Shown: piece after piece, positions 9,274 through 18,500 of the stretch
How positions within the stretch are numbered: position 1 is the first letter of the stretch
Layout: each line of letters opens with the position of its first letter
Source of the DNA: Gemmata massiliana
GTDB taxonomy: Bacteria; Planctomycetota; Planctomycetia; Gemmatales; Gemmataceae
Length of the DNA stretch: 64,000 nucleotides
NCBI GenBank assembly: GCA_000531095.1
Contig: HG799467.1
Span: 362,421-426,420 of the forward strand
Reading direction: 5' to 3'
Notes under the pieces: generated by a model
What the model was told of the DNA's origin: nothing
Seen by the model: the letters and a program-made list of their open reading frames with translations, nothing else
Databases searched by the model: none
Made by a program: the position numbers and the translations under genes

Positions 9274-10134
9274 GTGACGGCCGCCGAATTCAGCCCCGAC
9301 GGACAACTCGTGCTAGTTACGACCTCGAAAGGGCTCGTGTACCTCGGCGAGGTTGCCACCGGTCGGGAAATCAGGTTGGAGCACCAGGGCACCATCGTTG
9401 CGGGGGCGTTCAGCCCCGACGGACTGCACGTCGCGACCGGAGGCCAGAACGGCGCCCGGCTCTGGACCAGCAACGGCCAGCCGACGCACTGGTTGCACCG
9501 CGGGAAGACCGTTCAGGGCGTGGCCTTCAGCCCGGACGGACGATCCCTGGCGCTCGGGTGCGAGGACGGCTCGAGCTGTGTTTACGACGTGGCGGCGGGA
9601 ACGGTAACTCGGGAACTGCGCGGCCACCAGGATCAGGTGAAGCGGGTCGCTTTTAGCCCGTGCGGCGGGTTCGTGCTCACTGGTAGCAACGACGCGACGG
9701 CCCGTGTGTGGGACATTTCGGCGGAAAACCCCGTTGGTCGGGTACTGTCGCACCGCGGGCCGGTGAACGCCATTGCTTTCAGCCCCGACGGGCGGATGAT
9801 TCTGACAGGGGCCACCCTGCCGGATCGGGCCGCCTACTTGTGGGACACGAGGACGGGCACACCGATCGGCCCCCCCTTGTCGCATTCCAACTTGGTGAAC
9901 TGCGTTGCGTTCGGCCCCGGTGGAACAATGGCTCTGACCGGGAGTTCCGATAAGACGCTCCGGCTCTGGCGGGTGAGATCCCTGGAAGAGGACGGCCCGC
10001 GGACCCGCCTCTGGATCGAGACGCTGACGGGATTGGAACCCGACGGCAACGGCGGGGTCCGAGAGCTCAGCGGCCCGGCGTGGCAAGAGCGCCGCCTGCG
10101 GTTGGAGGCGCTCGGGGGGCCACCGGTGCGGTGA
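9274..10134 (+). CDS. WD40 repeat protein: C-terminal continuation of the upstream kinase beyond the TAG
   Basis: 286 residues read from GTG at 9274, in the same frame as the kinase. The codons between the TAG and this GTG also read sensibly as repeat linker (LPPQPGRERGI). About six WD40 repeats follow, then a tail (RLWIETLTGLEPDGNGGVRE, ending EALGGPPVR) typical of the end of Gemmata WD40 kinases. There is no good ribosome binding site for a separate start. The simplest reading is one gene 6616-10134 with a CAG to TAG change at 9238. Other options are two polypeptides that assemble, or readthrough. Treated alone it has no enzyme domain. Confidence 0.7.
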   Translation: MTAAEFSPDGQLVLVTTSKGLVYLGEVATGREIRLEHQGTIVAGAFSPDGLHVATGGQNGARLWTSNGQPTHWLHRGKTVQGVAFSPDGRSLALGCEDGSSCVYDVAAGTVTRELRGHQDQVKRVAFSPCGGFVLTGSNDATARVWDISAENPVGRVLSHRGPVNAIAFSPDGRMILTGATLPDRAAYLWDTRTGTPIGPPLSHSNLVNCVAFGPGGTMALTGSSDKTLRLWRVRSLEEDGPRTRLWIETLTGLEPDGNGGVRELSGPAWQERRLRLEALGGPPVR

Positions 10135-10230
10135 CGCGACGGTGACCTCGGTTTCCCGGGCCGCCCCCGGGGCCGAGTCGAGTGCGTTCGTTGGTGACTT
10201 ACTTCTTAATTCCTACCCAGGAGGAGACCG

Positions 10231-10635
10231 ATGCCCAGCACCGTGCAGGCGAGCGCGAACCAGAAGGCGCTCACCACCCAAGACCCGGCAAACGATCCAC
10301 CGGACCCGCCAGATCCTTACATGACGGATCTGATTGACAGACTCAGTACCCGCCTCCAACAAGTGAGTCCCGACAACTTCCTTCCGAAACCGGACGGCAC
10401 CCCTGCCGAGAAGGCTCTCGATCTCGCTCAACGTCTCGCCAGCGCCCAACGCGCTACCTCGGTGGTCGGAGCGTGCCACTTTATTCGAGGCAGCAAGGAA
10501 TGTTTCGTCAACGCGACTCATGCGGATTGCGCGGTCGCTGCGTCCCCGGCGTCCTTCGACTGGGCACCGGGGCAAGTTGCCCGCGAGGGGTGGTTCGAGC
10601 CCGTGTCGTCCCCGCCCCCGCCGCCGCCAGTTTAA
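10231..10635 (+). CDS. hypothetical protein with a proline-rich tail
   Basis: 134 residues starting at an ATG with a near-perfect CAGGAGGAGACCG site upstream. The N-terminal third is Pro/Asp-rich (DPANDPPDPPDPY), the middle is helical, and the C-terminus ends in six consecutive prolines before a final Val. Three Cys residues lie in the C-terminal half (GACHFIRGSKECFVNATHAD). No signal peptide and no recognised domain. It lies about 95 bases after the WD40 tail and 40 bases before a long hairpin, which may end the transcript. Confidence 0.65.
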   Translation: MPSTVQASANQKALTTQDPANDPPDPPDPYMTDLIDRLSTRLQQVSPDNFLPKPDGTPAEKALDLAQRLASAQRATSVVGACHFIRGSKECFVNATHADCAVAASPASFDWAPGQVAREGWFEPVSSPPPPPPV

Positions 10636-10674
10636 TCGCGCCGCCGGCCCACCCGCCGCCGTTTGACCCGAACG

Positions 10675-10729
10675 GTCAGTTCCCCCAAGCTGGCCGCCGA
10701 GTATCGGCGGCCAGCTTGGGGGAACTGAC
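10675..10729 (+). terminator. 26-bp perfect hairpin, probable terminator or structured element
   Basis: The arms at 10675-10700 and 10704-10729 are exact reverse complements with a three-base loop (gta). The stem is GC-rich and contains CCCCCAAGCTGG. No T-tract follows, so intrinsic termination is uncertain; the fold could also protect the 3' end of the upstream mRNA. It sits 40 bases downstream of the hypothetical gene stop. Confidence 0.6.
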
Positions 10730-11203
10730 ACGAAATTTCTGAAGCTCTAGCCGCACAGCCCGCTCGGGCGTTAGTGAAGGCGGTCATGACATCCTCAAGT
10801 TGCGAGCCGTAACGTCTCGTTGGGGTGGCTATGTGGCTTGAGGACTTGTGACCTAACGGTTTGAGACTTCAGCAGAAACAAGGAACCGGCCGCTGGCCAC
10901 AGATGTTGAGCCGGCGGCCAGTTGGCCACGGGCTACCACGCGCGGACCGCTACGTGGCCCTTTCGTTCCAGACGGCGTCCCGCCACGTTCCCCCTTGACG
11001 ACTTCGCTTACACGTCCGACCCGGCCGCCAAGGGGTTTGATGACCCGCGAAGACGCCAGATTCGTTCACTGCTGGCGGCGAGCGCGGGACCGGTTGCCGG
11101 TCAACAGGCGTGCCTCGGAGAACTCGCAGTTGAAGACGTTCCGGGACAGCATGGGCGGCGGTTATCAAACTTGAATCAAACTGCACCCTTAACGGAGACG
11201 CCC
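10730..11203. other. intergenic region, no confident gene
   Basis: 474 bases between the hairpin and the c-type protein. Short open stretches exist in more than one plus-strand frame (for example 11038-11170), but none has a clear start and ribosome binding site. It may contain decayed coding sequence. The real start of the next gene at 11204 follows GGAGACGCCC. Confidence 0.4.
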
Positions 11204-12613
11204 ATGTTCCGAACCCGTGTCTTCAGGTCCGCGGTGGCCCTACTCGGGCTGACCGCCCTACTCGCCTCGACTCGGCCGACGCCCGGCGGCCAACCCGATC
11301 CGGTGGCTCCAACTCCGCCCGAGCAATTATCTCCTCTGCCCCCAACCGAGGTCGATTTCCAGCAACAGAACGAGGGCGAGAAGGACCGGCCGTTTTTCGA
11401 CGACTTCGCGTGGCGGGATTTTATCGCCCTGAACTGGCCTGCTGACGCCAACAAACGGGGGGAGCCGCATCCGTGCCAGAAGTTCGGGGACACGTCTGGG
11501 CCGACCGTCTGGGAGACCTGGAAGTCCATGTCGGAGACGTTCCCGGCCGACCCGGTCGCGAATCCGCCGTCCCCCTGGAGCGACTTCGCTGCCGTCCTCT
11601 CGGTCCGGGGGACCGACAAAACCGGTAAGGGGCAGATGGTCCCCGCCCCGCTTCCGAAGGCTACCGCCGGACGGACGAAGTTGCTGACCCGGCTGTCGAA
11701 GCTCGAAGACCTGAACCAGGCCGGATTCCCTCCGAGCTTCGTCGAGTTCCCGTTAGTCGCCCAAAACAAGACGCTCGTCCGGTACGAGGTCCGGGTCAAT
11801 CGGGTAGCATACGAGGAGATTCTGGCAAAAAAGTACTACCGCCGGGAGAACCTTCCCCCTGTCGGCACGCCCGCCGAGTTCTGCGATCAATCGATCACTA
11901 TTAAGGCCGCCTGGATGGAGGTGACGGACGAGTCGTCGCCGCGGTGGAAGCGGTTCTACCGGACCCGCGCGAAACTGGTCGACTGGGAAAAAGACGGTAC
12001 CCCGGATCTGACCGAGCGCCCGGTCGCCCTGATCGGACTGCACGTGGTCCACAAGACCCCGAAGAGGGGGAATTGGATTTGGGCCACCTTTGAGCACGTG
12101 GACAATACCGAACTGTCTGCCGGGGGTGTCTCGCCGCCGAACCTCAACAGCAAGGACGGTGGCACGATGTTCGGAGCCCCGGGCACAAACGTGCCCCAAG
12201 CGAAGATCGAGTTCGGCAAGCCCATCCCGAAGGATCTGATCCCGGTCGAGGTTGCCCGGCGGACAGAGATCCACTCGACCACCAATAAGGTAAACGGTTT
12301 GTACCAGGGGCACGCGATGGTCAAGGACACCGTCTGGTCGAACTACCGGTTGATCGCCACCCAATGGCCGACCGCGCCCGGCAACGGTGATGCGGATGCT
12401 CGGTTCCCCGTCGGCCGCGTCGCCAACGCGACGATGGAGACTTATCACCAGGGGTCGAACTGTATCGGATGCCACAGTGCCGCCGAACGGATTAAGTTCG
12501 TGTTCTTCCCCGAGGTCCGGGCAGTGGGCGCTGGGACTGCGGCGGCGGTGGACCGGATCAACAAGCTACTCAAGGACGAGCAGAACAAGGCGGTTCCAGA
12601 GAAAGCCAAATGA
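11204..12613 (+). CDS. exported protein with a single c-type haem motif (CxxCH)
   Basis: 469 residues. The first about 27 residues form a signal peptide (MFRTRVFRSAVALLGLTALL). A CIGCH haem-attachment motif lies near the C-terminus in HQGSNCIGCHSAAERIKF, so one covalent haem is expected outside the cytoplasmic membrane. The N-terminal body holds conserved-looking aromatic stretches (FFDDFAWRDFIALNWPAD, PTVWETWKSM). A large central domain of about 300 residues before the motif is not a family I can name. The start at 11204 is chosen for its signal peptide and the GGAGA site. The flanks hold no cytochrome biogenesis or oxidase genes, so the electron partner is unknown. Confidence 0.75.
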   Translation: MFRTRVFRSAVALLGLTALLASTRPTPGGQPDPVAPTPPEQLSPLPPTEVDFQQQNEGEKDRPFFDDFAWRDFIALNWPADANKRGEPHPCQKFGDTSGPTVWETWKSMSETFPADPVANPPSPWSDFAAVLSVRGTDKTGKGQMVPAPLPKATAGRTKLLTRLSKLEDLNQAGFPPSFVEFPLVAQNKTLVRYEVRVNRVAYEEILAKKYYRRENLPPVGTPAEFCDQSITIKAAWMEVTDESSPRWKRFYRTRAKLVDWEKDGTPDLTERPVALIGLHVVHKTPKRGNWIWATFEHVDNTELSAGGVSPPNLNSKDGGTMFGAPGTNVPQAKIEFGKPIPKDLIPVEVARRTEIHSTTNKVNGLYQGHAMVKDTVWSNYRLIATQWPTAPGNGDADARFPVGRVANATMETYHQGSNCIGCHSAAERIKFVFFPEVRAVGAGTAAAVDRINKLLKDEQNKAVPEKAK

Positions 12614-12659
12614 TACAGGGCGATCGCGCAGTTCGCACACTTGGTACCGAATTAGCCGA

Positions 12660-13003
12660 ACTGCGCGCTTCACCGTGCGGTTCCCGCAACTAACTGGTCG
12701 ACCGGCTGTCCGTTTCCGGTCCGTGCACGAGAGGAGCACCTGCTTGCGGAGCGGGGCTTCTCGCACGGGTTACCCGGTTTGGGCCACCTGCGAATCTCCA
12801 TCTCTAGGCACGAGTGCCTGCAGATCGACGGCGCCGTCCAAGGTCAATAGATCGGAGCGGGACGTGTACCCGGGCGCGAGTTCGTGGCCGATGTCGATTG
12901 GGGGCTGCTGTATAGCCCGGAATGGGCCGTCACGAACACGTCGAAGCCGGCGTCGGTTGTGCTCGCCACCGGGTCAGAGATCAGCGTTTATCCGAAGGGC
13001 TGA
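12660..13003 (+). pseudogene. possible decayed coding remnant
   Basis: One plus-strand frame reads protein-like from about 12660 to a TGA at 13001-13003, with a TAG at 12848-12850 in the same frame. The last part reads EFVADVDWGLLYSP then ATGSEISVYPKG, and the part before the TAG contains FSHGLPGLGHLRIS. No start or ribosome site was found and no family was recognised. The rest of the 12614-13131 interval shows nothing else, apart from the GAGGAAG site for the next gene. Confidence 0.3.
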
Positions 13004-13131
13004 TTTGCTCATGTCTCCTCGAACGGAATCGAATCGGTCACCAAACGCGCCAACACTTTGAGCCGCTCCCCGTTTCGGGTAGAGTCGTGGTGTTCCACGT
13101 TCGAGTCCATTTCTCCTTACGAGGAAGACCC

Positions 13132-13992
13132 ATGCGCTTCTGTTTCCGGGCGATCGCGGGGCTGATGGTGATCGCGTGGGCGTTACCCGTTGTGGTCGGC
13201 CAACCGGCGGGATCGGGTGCACCGAGCCCGCCGGTACCGGGCGGTGCGACCAGACCCCTATCCGCCAAGCCGCAACTGACGGTGAAAGTGTTCAAACTGG
13301 AACGCGGCGAACCCGGGGCGGTGGTCGAGGCGCTCAACTCGCTGCTCGAATCACCCGATGTCGAGGTGAACTTGCCGATGGGTCCGGGGGGACTCCCCGG
13401 TAGCATGCCGGGAGGTATCGGCGTGCCGATGGGAGTTATGGGGGCTCCGCCCGGCGCTCCCCCGGGTGGGTTCGGCGGATTCGGCAGTTTCCCCACACCC
13501 CCCGGCGGACAGTTCGGGTTCGGCGGCGCGCCAGCGCCCGGCGCCGGGCAAGTTGGGCTCGGTGGGTCGGGCCAACTCGGGGCCGTCGGTTGCTTCGTCG
13601 GAAACGGCGGAGTCAACGCGACCCCGGTGTGGCGGGCGACGGCGCAAGCGCGGACGCGATCGGTGGTCGTGCGGGGGTCGGAGCGGCACCTCAAGGTCGC
13701 TGCTGATCTGGTAGCGATCCTCGACCGCTCGGCGAACGACCCGCTACCGAAATTGCAAGTCGTCAAAGCGTTCACCCTGAAACACGCTACCGCCGAAGAG
13801 CTGACAGAGGTGATTAACGCCCTGTCGTTCGAGGACGTGAAACTAGCGGCCCTGGACGGGCACTTGTTGACTCTCATCGCTCCGGACGATGTGGTGAAGT
13901 CGGTTGCGGAATTGGTGAAGGAACTCGACGTGCCCGGCAAGGATAATCCGGAACTGAAAACGAAACCGAAGCCGAAACCAGAATCGAAGTAA
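13132..13992 (+). CDS. exported secretin-N-like (NolW-type) protein with Gly/Pro-rich linker
   Basis: 286 residues. A signal peptide covers about residues 1-22 (MRFCFRAIAGLMVIAWALPV). Two similar modules follow. The first has LTVKVFKLERGEPGAVVEAL. The second, near the C-terminus, has LQVVKAFTLKHATAEELTEV and ends with VVKSVAELVKELD. This beta-alpha pattern is that of the short secretin N-domain. The modules are separated by about 80 residues rich in Gly, Pro and Met. There is no secretin pore domain. It is probably a periplasmic protein; the link to a secretion system is only by fold. GAGGAAG upstream supports the ATG at 13132. Confidence 0.7.
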   Translation: MRFCFRAIAGLMVIAWALPVVVGQPAGSGAPSPPVPGGATRPLSAKPQLTVKVFKLERGEPGAVVEALNSLLESPDVEVNLPMGPGGLPGSMPGGIGVPMGVMGAPPGAPPGGFGGFGSFPTPPGGQFGFGGAPAPGAGQVGLGGSGQLGAVGCFVGNGGVNATPVWRATAQARTRSVVVRGSERHLKVAADLVAILDRSANDPLPKLQVVKAFTLKHATAEELTEVINALSFEDVKLAALDGHLLTLIAPDDVVKSVAELVKELDVPGKDNPELKTKPKPKPESK

Positions 13993-14064
13993 GGGCGCTG
14001 ACCGCGCGAAAAAGGATGAACTTCGGGGCCGCGGGCCGTGTCTCGGTTCGCGGAGGTGCCCCCG

Positions 14065-14598
14065 ATGTCGCGTTCGATCCCGTTCGCGCGGTGCGTTTTC
14101 GTTCCGCGCTACCACGTCGAGAACTTGCCCGCCGGGAGCACGATTTACGACGTGAGCAGTTACGCGGAGCCGCCGTACTGCACGCTCAGCCCGATGTGGG
14201 TTCACGGCGGGATTCCCGTTCCCGGGTTCTCCGGCGAAACGAGCGACACGGTCGAGGGCGTGTGGCAGGGGCTCAAAATCATTCGCGGGAAGACCGCACC
14301 GCGGTACTTTCGCGGACCGGGTGCGAAGCGCGGCGGGAAACCGTCAGGTCATCAGTTCGGAAAGAAGCAACTTGGGGTCGTCGACGCCCGGCGTCTGATC
14401 TACGTCCCGACGTATGAATGGGTGATCGAGAACCGCATTTCACCGGAACTGATTCGGGCGTTCGTCGACGCGGCACGGGCGGGTGTGACGCAGTATTTTC
14501 ACGACGTCGGCGACAACGGCGACCCGAATGACGCGGATCAACCACTCGCCCACGCCGCGGTTCTGGTTCGCTATTTGAACCGGTTGAGCGCTTGCTGA
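14065..14598 (+). CDS. conserved hypothetical protein, paralogue of the 41064-41621 gene
   Basis: 177 residues from the ATG at 14065, which has GGAGGTG seven bases upstream. It shares a run of motifs with the gene at 41064: HGGIPVP/HGGIPIP, TVEGVWQGLK/SVEGLWQGLK, a Y-x-P-x-Y-x-W-V segment before ENR, and a C-terminal PLAHAAVLVRYL/PLSHAALVKHYL. This marks one soluble family with unknown function. It may correspond to a DUF-type family seen in planctomycetes and other bacteria, but I cannot name it with certainty. No membrane segment or signal peptide. Confidence 0.75.
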   Translation: MSRSIPFARCVFVPRYHVENLPAGSTIYDVSSYAEPPYCTLSPMWVHGGIPVPGFSGETSDTVEGVWQGLKIIRGKTAPRYFRGPGAKRGGKPSGHQFGKKQLGVVDARRLIYVPTYEWVIENRISPELIRAFVDAARAGVTQYFHDVGDNGDPNDADQPLAHAAVLVRYLNRLSAC

Positions 14599-14667
14599 TC
14601 TACGGCAGAGTGGAGATGATGTACGGACTGTCCCGCGGAGCCGAGTGAGCAGGTGCGGGGGTATTTG

Positions 14668-15102
14668 ATGACTGGAGACGGGCTGTTGCTAGATACCCCT
14701 TGGTACCGTCGTGCCGCGTCCGCGGGCGGTGCGTTCGTCCTCGACTTCGTCGGATGCGTTGTTGGGCTGCCAATCGCCGGCTTCGCGTTGGGTGGCGTCC
14801 TCGCGCCCGTCGGTCTCGGTGCTGTGGCGGTTGCGGCGATCGCGTACTTTCCCGCATTCGCCTTCTGGCTCGGTAGTCTCCGCATCGGCCCGTGGGGTGA
14901 CGCGCGGTGGGCGCACGATGGTTATCACGTCATTCCGTTGGCCGTGTGGTTGGTGACATGGGCGGTGTTCGCAGCGACGGCCCGGAACCTCAACACGCGG
15001 TGGCAAGTCGGGGTCGCCATCAGTGTGATCGTCGCTGTCACGATCGGGATGCACTTGGGGCTGGCCACCCTGGACATCTGGCTCGTCATTGAAGTGCTAT
15101 AA
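14668..15102 (+). CDS. small integral membrane protein
   Basis: 144 residues from the ATG at 14668 (a GTG at 14653 is also possible). About four hydrophobic segments are visible: GAFVLDFVGCVVGLPIAGFA, VLAPVGLGAVAVAAIAYFPA, VIPLAVWLVTWAVFA, and VGVAISVIVAVTIGMHLGLA. A charged loop with WGDARWAHDGYH separates the second and third. No recognised transporter or enzyme motif. It follows the preceding gene by about 70 bases in the same direction. Confidence 0.6.
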   Translation: MTGDGLLLDTPWYRRAASAGGAFVLDFVGCVVGLPIAGFALGGVLAPVGLGAVAVAAIAYFPAFAFWLGSLRIGPWGDARWAHDGYHVIPLAVWLVTWAVFAATARNLNTRWQVGVAISVIVAVTIGMHLGLATLDIWLVIEVL

Positions 15103-15199
15103 GGCGATACTGCTGCCGCTTCGGAGAATGACGAAAACTGATTGCACCCTTTGTCGCTCCCTCACTGATCTGTGACTCTCTCCAAGTTGTGCCGGCCGC

Positions 15200-15442
15200 T
15201 CATTTGCCGCGCACTTCCCAAATTTCGACTCGGTACCCTTCGCGCCAGAGCCGGGTCGCGGCTTGTCGGGCGTCTGCGTGGAGCGCGTAAGTACCGTGGA
15301 GCTGCCACCCCGACTCGCGCAGAACGAATACCTTGAACTCGCGTTGAGGTTGGGTGGGCGGGGCAATCTCGGCCGCGGTCGCGACCGGATTCGATCCGAT
15401 CAGGGTAGCGATTGCGAGAGACAGGATGAGTTTGCGGAGCAT
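15200..15442 (-). CDS. small exported protein
   Basis: 80 residues. The N-terminus MLRKLILSLAIATLIGSNPV is a signal peptide with likely cleavage after TAA. The mature part (about 50 residues) has an alternating pattern, REFKVFVLRESGW then QAATRLWREGYRVEIWEV, like a small alpha/beta fold of the SPOR size class, but identity is not proven. GAGGAGA lies seven bases upstream of the ATG at 15442; an ATG at 15457 is the alternative. It is about 120 bases downstream of the large ATPase fusion, same strand. Confidence 0.6.
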   Translation of the reverse strand: MLRKLILSLAIATLIGSNPVATAAEIAPPTQPQREFKVFVLRESGWQLHGTYALHADARQAATRLWREGYRVEIWEVRGK

Positions 15443-15565
15443 GGCTCGTCTCCTCATCGGGTCGAGTCCAGTTCGACCCTTCCGCGAGAAGAACGCGATC
15501 CCGCCACTCGATTGCGCGCCCGGCTGCCAATGAGGTCGTCGCCCGACCTCGTGCCGGGCGCATCA

Positions 15566-18500
15566 CTATTCCTTGTCGATTGTTCGGGGCGGCGTGAGTT
15601 GCGGGAACTTCAGTAGCTCCGGATCGAGCAGGAACAGGTGCCGGCGCCCGGGTACGTCGGGGGCGTCGATGATGACCTTGTCGCGCACGCGCAGCACGTC
15701 AACCACAGTCTGGTACGTGAGGCGCGTTTCGAGTAGCGCTCGCCGCTCGGCGAGAATCTTCGCGCGCCGGTCCGCGATGTCCCGGTCCACCATCACCGGG
15801 TCTTGTTTGGCCGCGATGCGGTTCGCGCGCTCGGTCGCGAGGGCGGCTTCCTCCACATCGGTCAGTTTCGTGCGGGCGAGGTACCACGCGAGGAAGGCGT
15901 CACGGTCGGCGCTCGCGCTCTCGATCCGCGAGTGCTTCTCGGCCTCGGTGCGCTTTAGCACCCAGTCGGCTTCTTCTTCCGCGCGGCGCCGGGTCCGGAT
16001 CGAACTCGCGAGCGCCTCGTTCACGGCCCGGTCGCGGTCCTGGATCGCTTTGGCCACCTCGTGGTACGAGTTCACCACTTCGGGCGGCGGGTGCAAGTCG
16101 TGGAGCGTGAAGCCGTCCAGCGCGACCCCCATCCCGTCGGGGGCGACTTCTGTGAGCCGGCGGTTCAGCCGGTCCAGGGCCGCGTGTTCCAGGTCCGGGC
16201 GGCGGACCGTGAGCAGTTCCAGGAAGCGGTGGCTCGACACGAGTTCCCGGAGGACCGATTCGGCCGACGAGCGCACGACGCTGTCCGGGTCGCGTGCGGC
16301 GAAGAGGTACCGGCGCGGGTCGCTGACCCGGTAGCGCACGGTCGCGAGAATCTCGACCAGATCGCCGTCGCCGGTAATCATCACGGCCTCGTCGGTGAGG
16401 CGCCCCACGCCGTCGCCGTGCCCGCTCGTCCACGTGTTGCTGCCCGGCTTCTTTTCTTGTTTTTCGGCAACGATGCGGAACCCGAGTTCGACGCTGCGCA
16501 CCTCGTCCGGGCGCACGCGGGTGACGGTTTCGATGGGCCACGGCCAGCGGACGTGCAACCCTGGCTGAAGGTCCGCGGTGATCGCCCCGAACCGGCGCAC
16601 GACCCCGACCTCGCCGTTCTCGATCTGACTGAACGCCGAGCCGAGGAATGCGACGAGTGCCGCGACGACCAGTCCGGCGCGGATGAACTTCCACTGGTGC
16701 GCGATCCCGTGTAACAGTTCGTCGATCGAGAAGCGCCCGATCCACCCTTCGATGGTTTGTGCCGCTCCACGAGCACGCGAGAGGGTGCGGTTGGACGTGC
16801 GGTCGAACGCGAGCAGCCGCATCGAATTCAGCAGCACGGCGAGCGAGCCGAACTGGTGGTAGATCACGGCCGCGAGCGGGGCCGATTCGTACCACTCGGG
16901 CGACGACGCGAACAGCGGCCACAACAGCCCGGTGAGCAGGATGCCGACGAGGTTCACGCCGAACGCGAAGATGAGGATGTTCTGCCGGATGATGCGGACC
17001 GTTTCGCGCGACAGCTTCACGAGCAACGGGAGCGGCGCGAGCGGCGCGCCCATCATGACAATGTCGCCCGCCTCGGCCGCCACATCGGTCCCGCTGCCGA
17101 TGGCGATCCCCACGCCGGCCCGCGCAAGTGCGGGGGCATCGTTGATGCCGTCACCAACGAACGCGACCGACGAACCTGTTCTCCCCGCAGGGAGGAGCGA
17201 CGCGAGTGGCCCTTCAGCGCTTGCGTTCGTGTCTGTGCCTGGGAGATCGGTTTCTGTCCACTCTGCGGGGGCAATCGGTCCGCGCGACGCGACCCATTCG
17301 GCCTTCTGCGCGGGAAGCATTTCCGCATGAACTTCCGTGACCGGCAGGTTCTCCGCGAGCGTGCGGGCGACGGCCGAGCGGTCGCCGGTTAGCAGGGCGA
17401 CGGGCGCGATCCCGAGCGCACGCAGATCGGCGATCACTTGTGCGGCCTCGGGCCGGAGCGTGTCGCGTGCGCCGAGAACGCCAAGAACCGCGCCGTTTCG
17501 GGCGACGACCAGCGACGTTTGTCCTGCCGCGTCGAGTCGTTCGAGAGCGGCGATCGCATCCGCGGGGAGAGTGACGCCCTGTTCTTCTACTAACCGTCGC
17601 GTGCCGACAATGATCGCGCCATCGGACGCCGTTACGGTGACCCCGGCGCCAGGGTGGGCCTGAAACGCTTCGACCGGAGAGGCTCCCAGATTGCGCGTCG
17701 CAGCTTCGCGCACGATGAGTCGCGCGAGCGGGTGCTCGCTCCGCTGTTCCGCGGTCGCAGCGGCTTGCAGGAGTTGCTCTGTTGTGGCGGGGGCGAGCGG
17801 AATCACGTCGCCGAGTTCGAGTTTCCCCTCCGTGAGCGTGCCGGTTTTGTCGAACGCGAACGATGTAACGCCCGCGAGCCGTTCCAGCGCGGACCCGCCC
17901 TTAATGAGCACGCCCGTACCGGCGAGTCGGCCGAGTGCGGCAATCACCGCGGCCGGCGTCGCGAGAATCAGCGCGCAAGGACACGCCACCACGAGCACCG
18001 CGAGCGCCGGGTACGCGGCAACTTTGGCCGCGGCCCGGAGCGTGGGCTTGGGGAAGCCGGGTTGGGGCGAACCTGAAACCTGATACGCAACGTTCCCGAT
18101 GAACGTAACGAGCGCGAGCGCGAGCACGATGGGCAGGAAGTACCGTGCGAGTTTGTCCGCATAGCGCTCGATCGGCGCTTTGTCCTTCAGCGCCTGACCG
18201 GTTAACTCGATGACCTGCCCGGCGACGGTTTGCTTCGCGACCTTCTTCGCTTCAACCGTGAGCGAGCCGTGTTGAACGATGCTGCCGGCGAGAACAGTGT
18301 CGCCCGGCCCTTTGTCGACGGGCAAACTTTCGCCCGTAATCGCGCTGGCATCCACGGCCGATCGCCCGTCGATCACGGTGCCGTCAACGGGGACGCGCCC
18401 GCCGGGCTTCACCACCACCTTGTCGCCGATAATGACGTCCGCGGTGAAGGCGCGCACCTCGGCGCCGTCGCGCAGCACCCAGCACCGTTGGGGGAACAGT

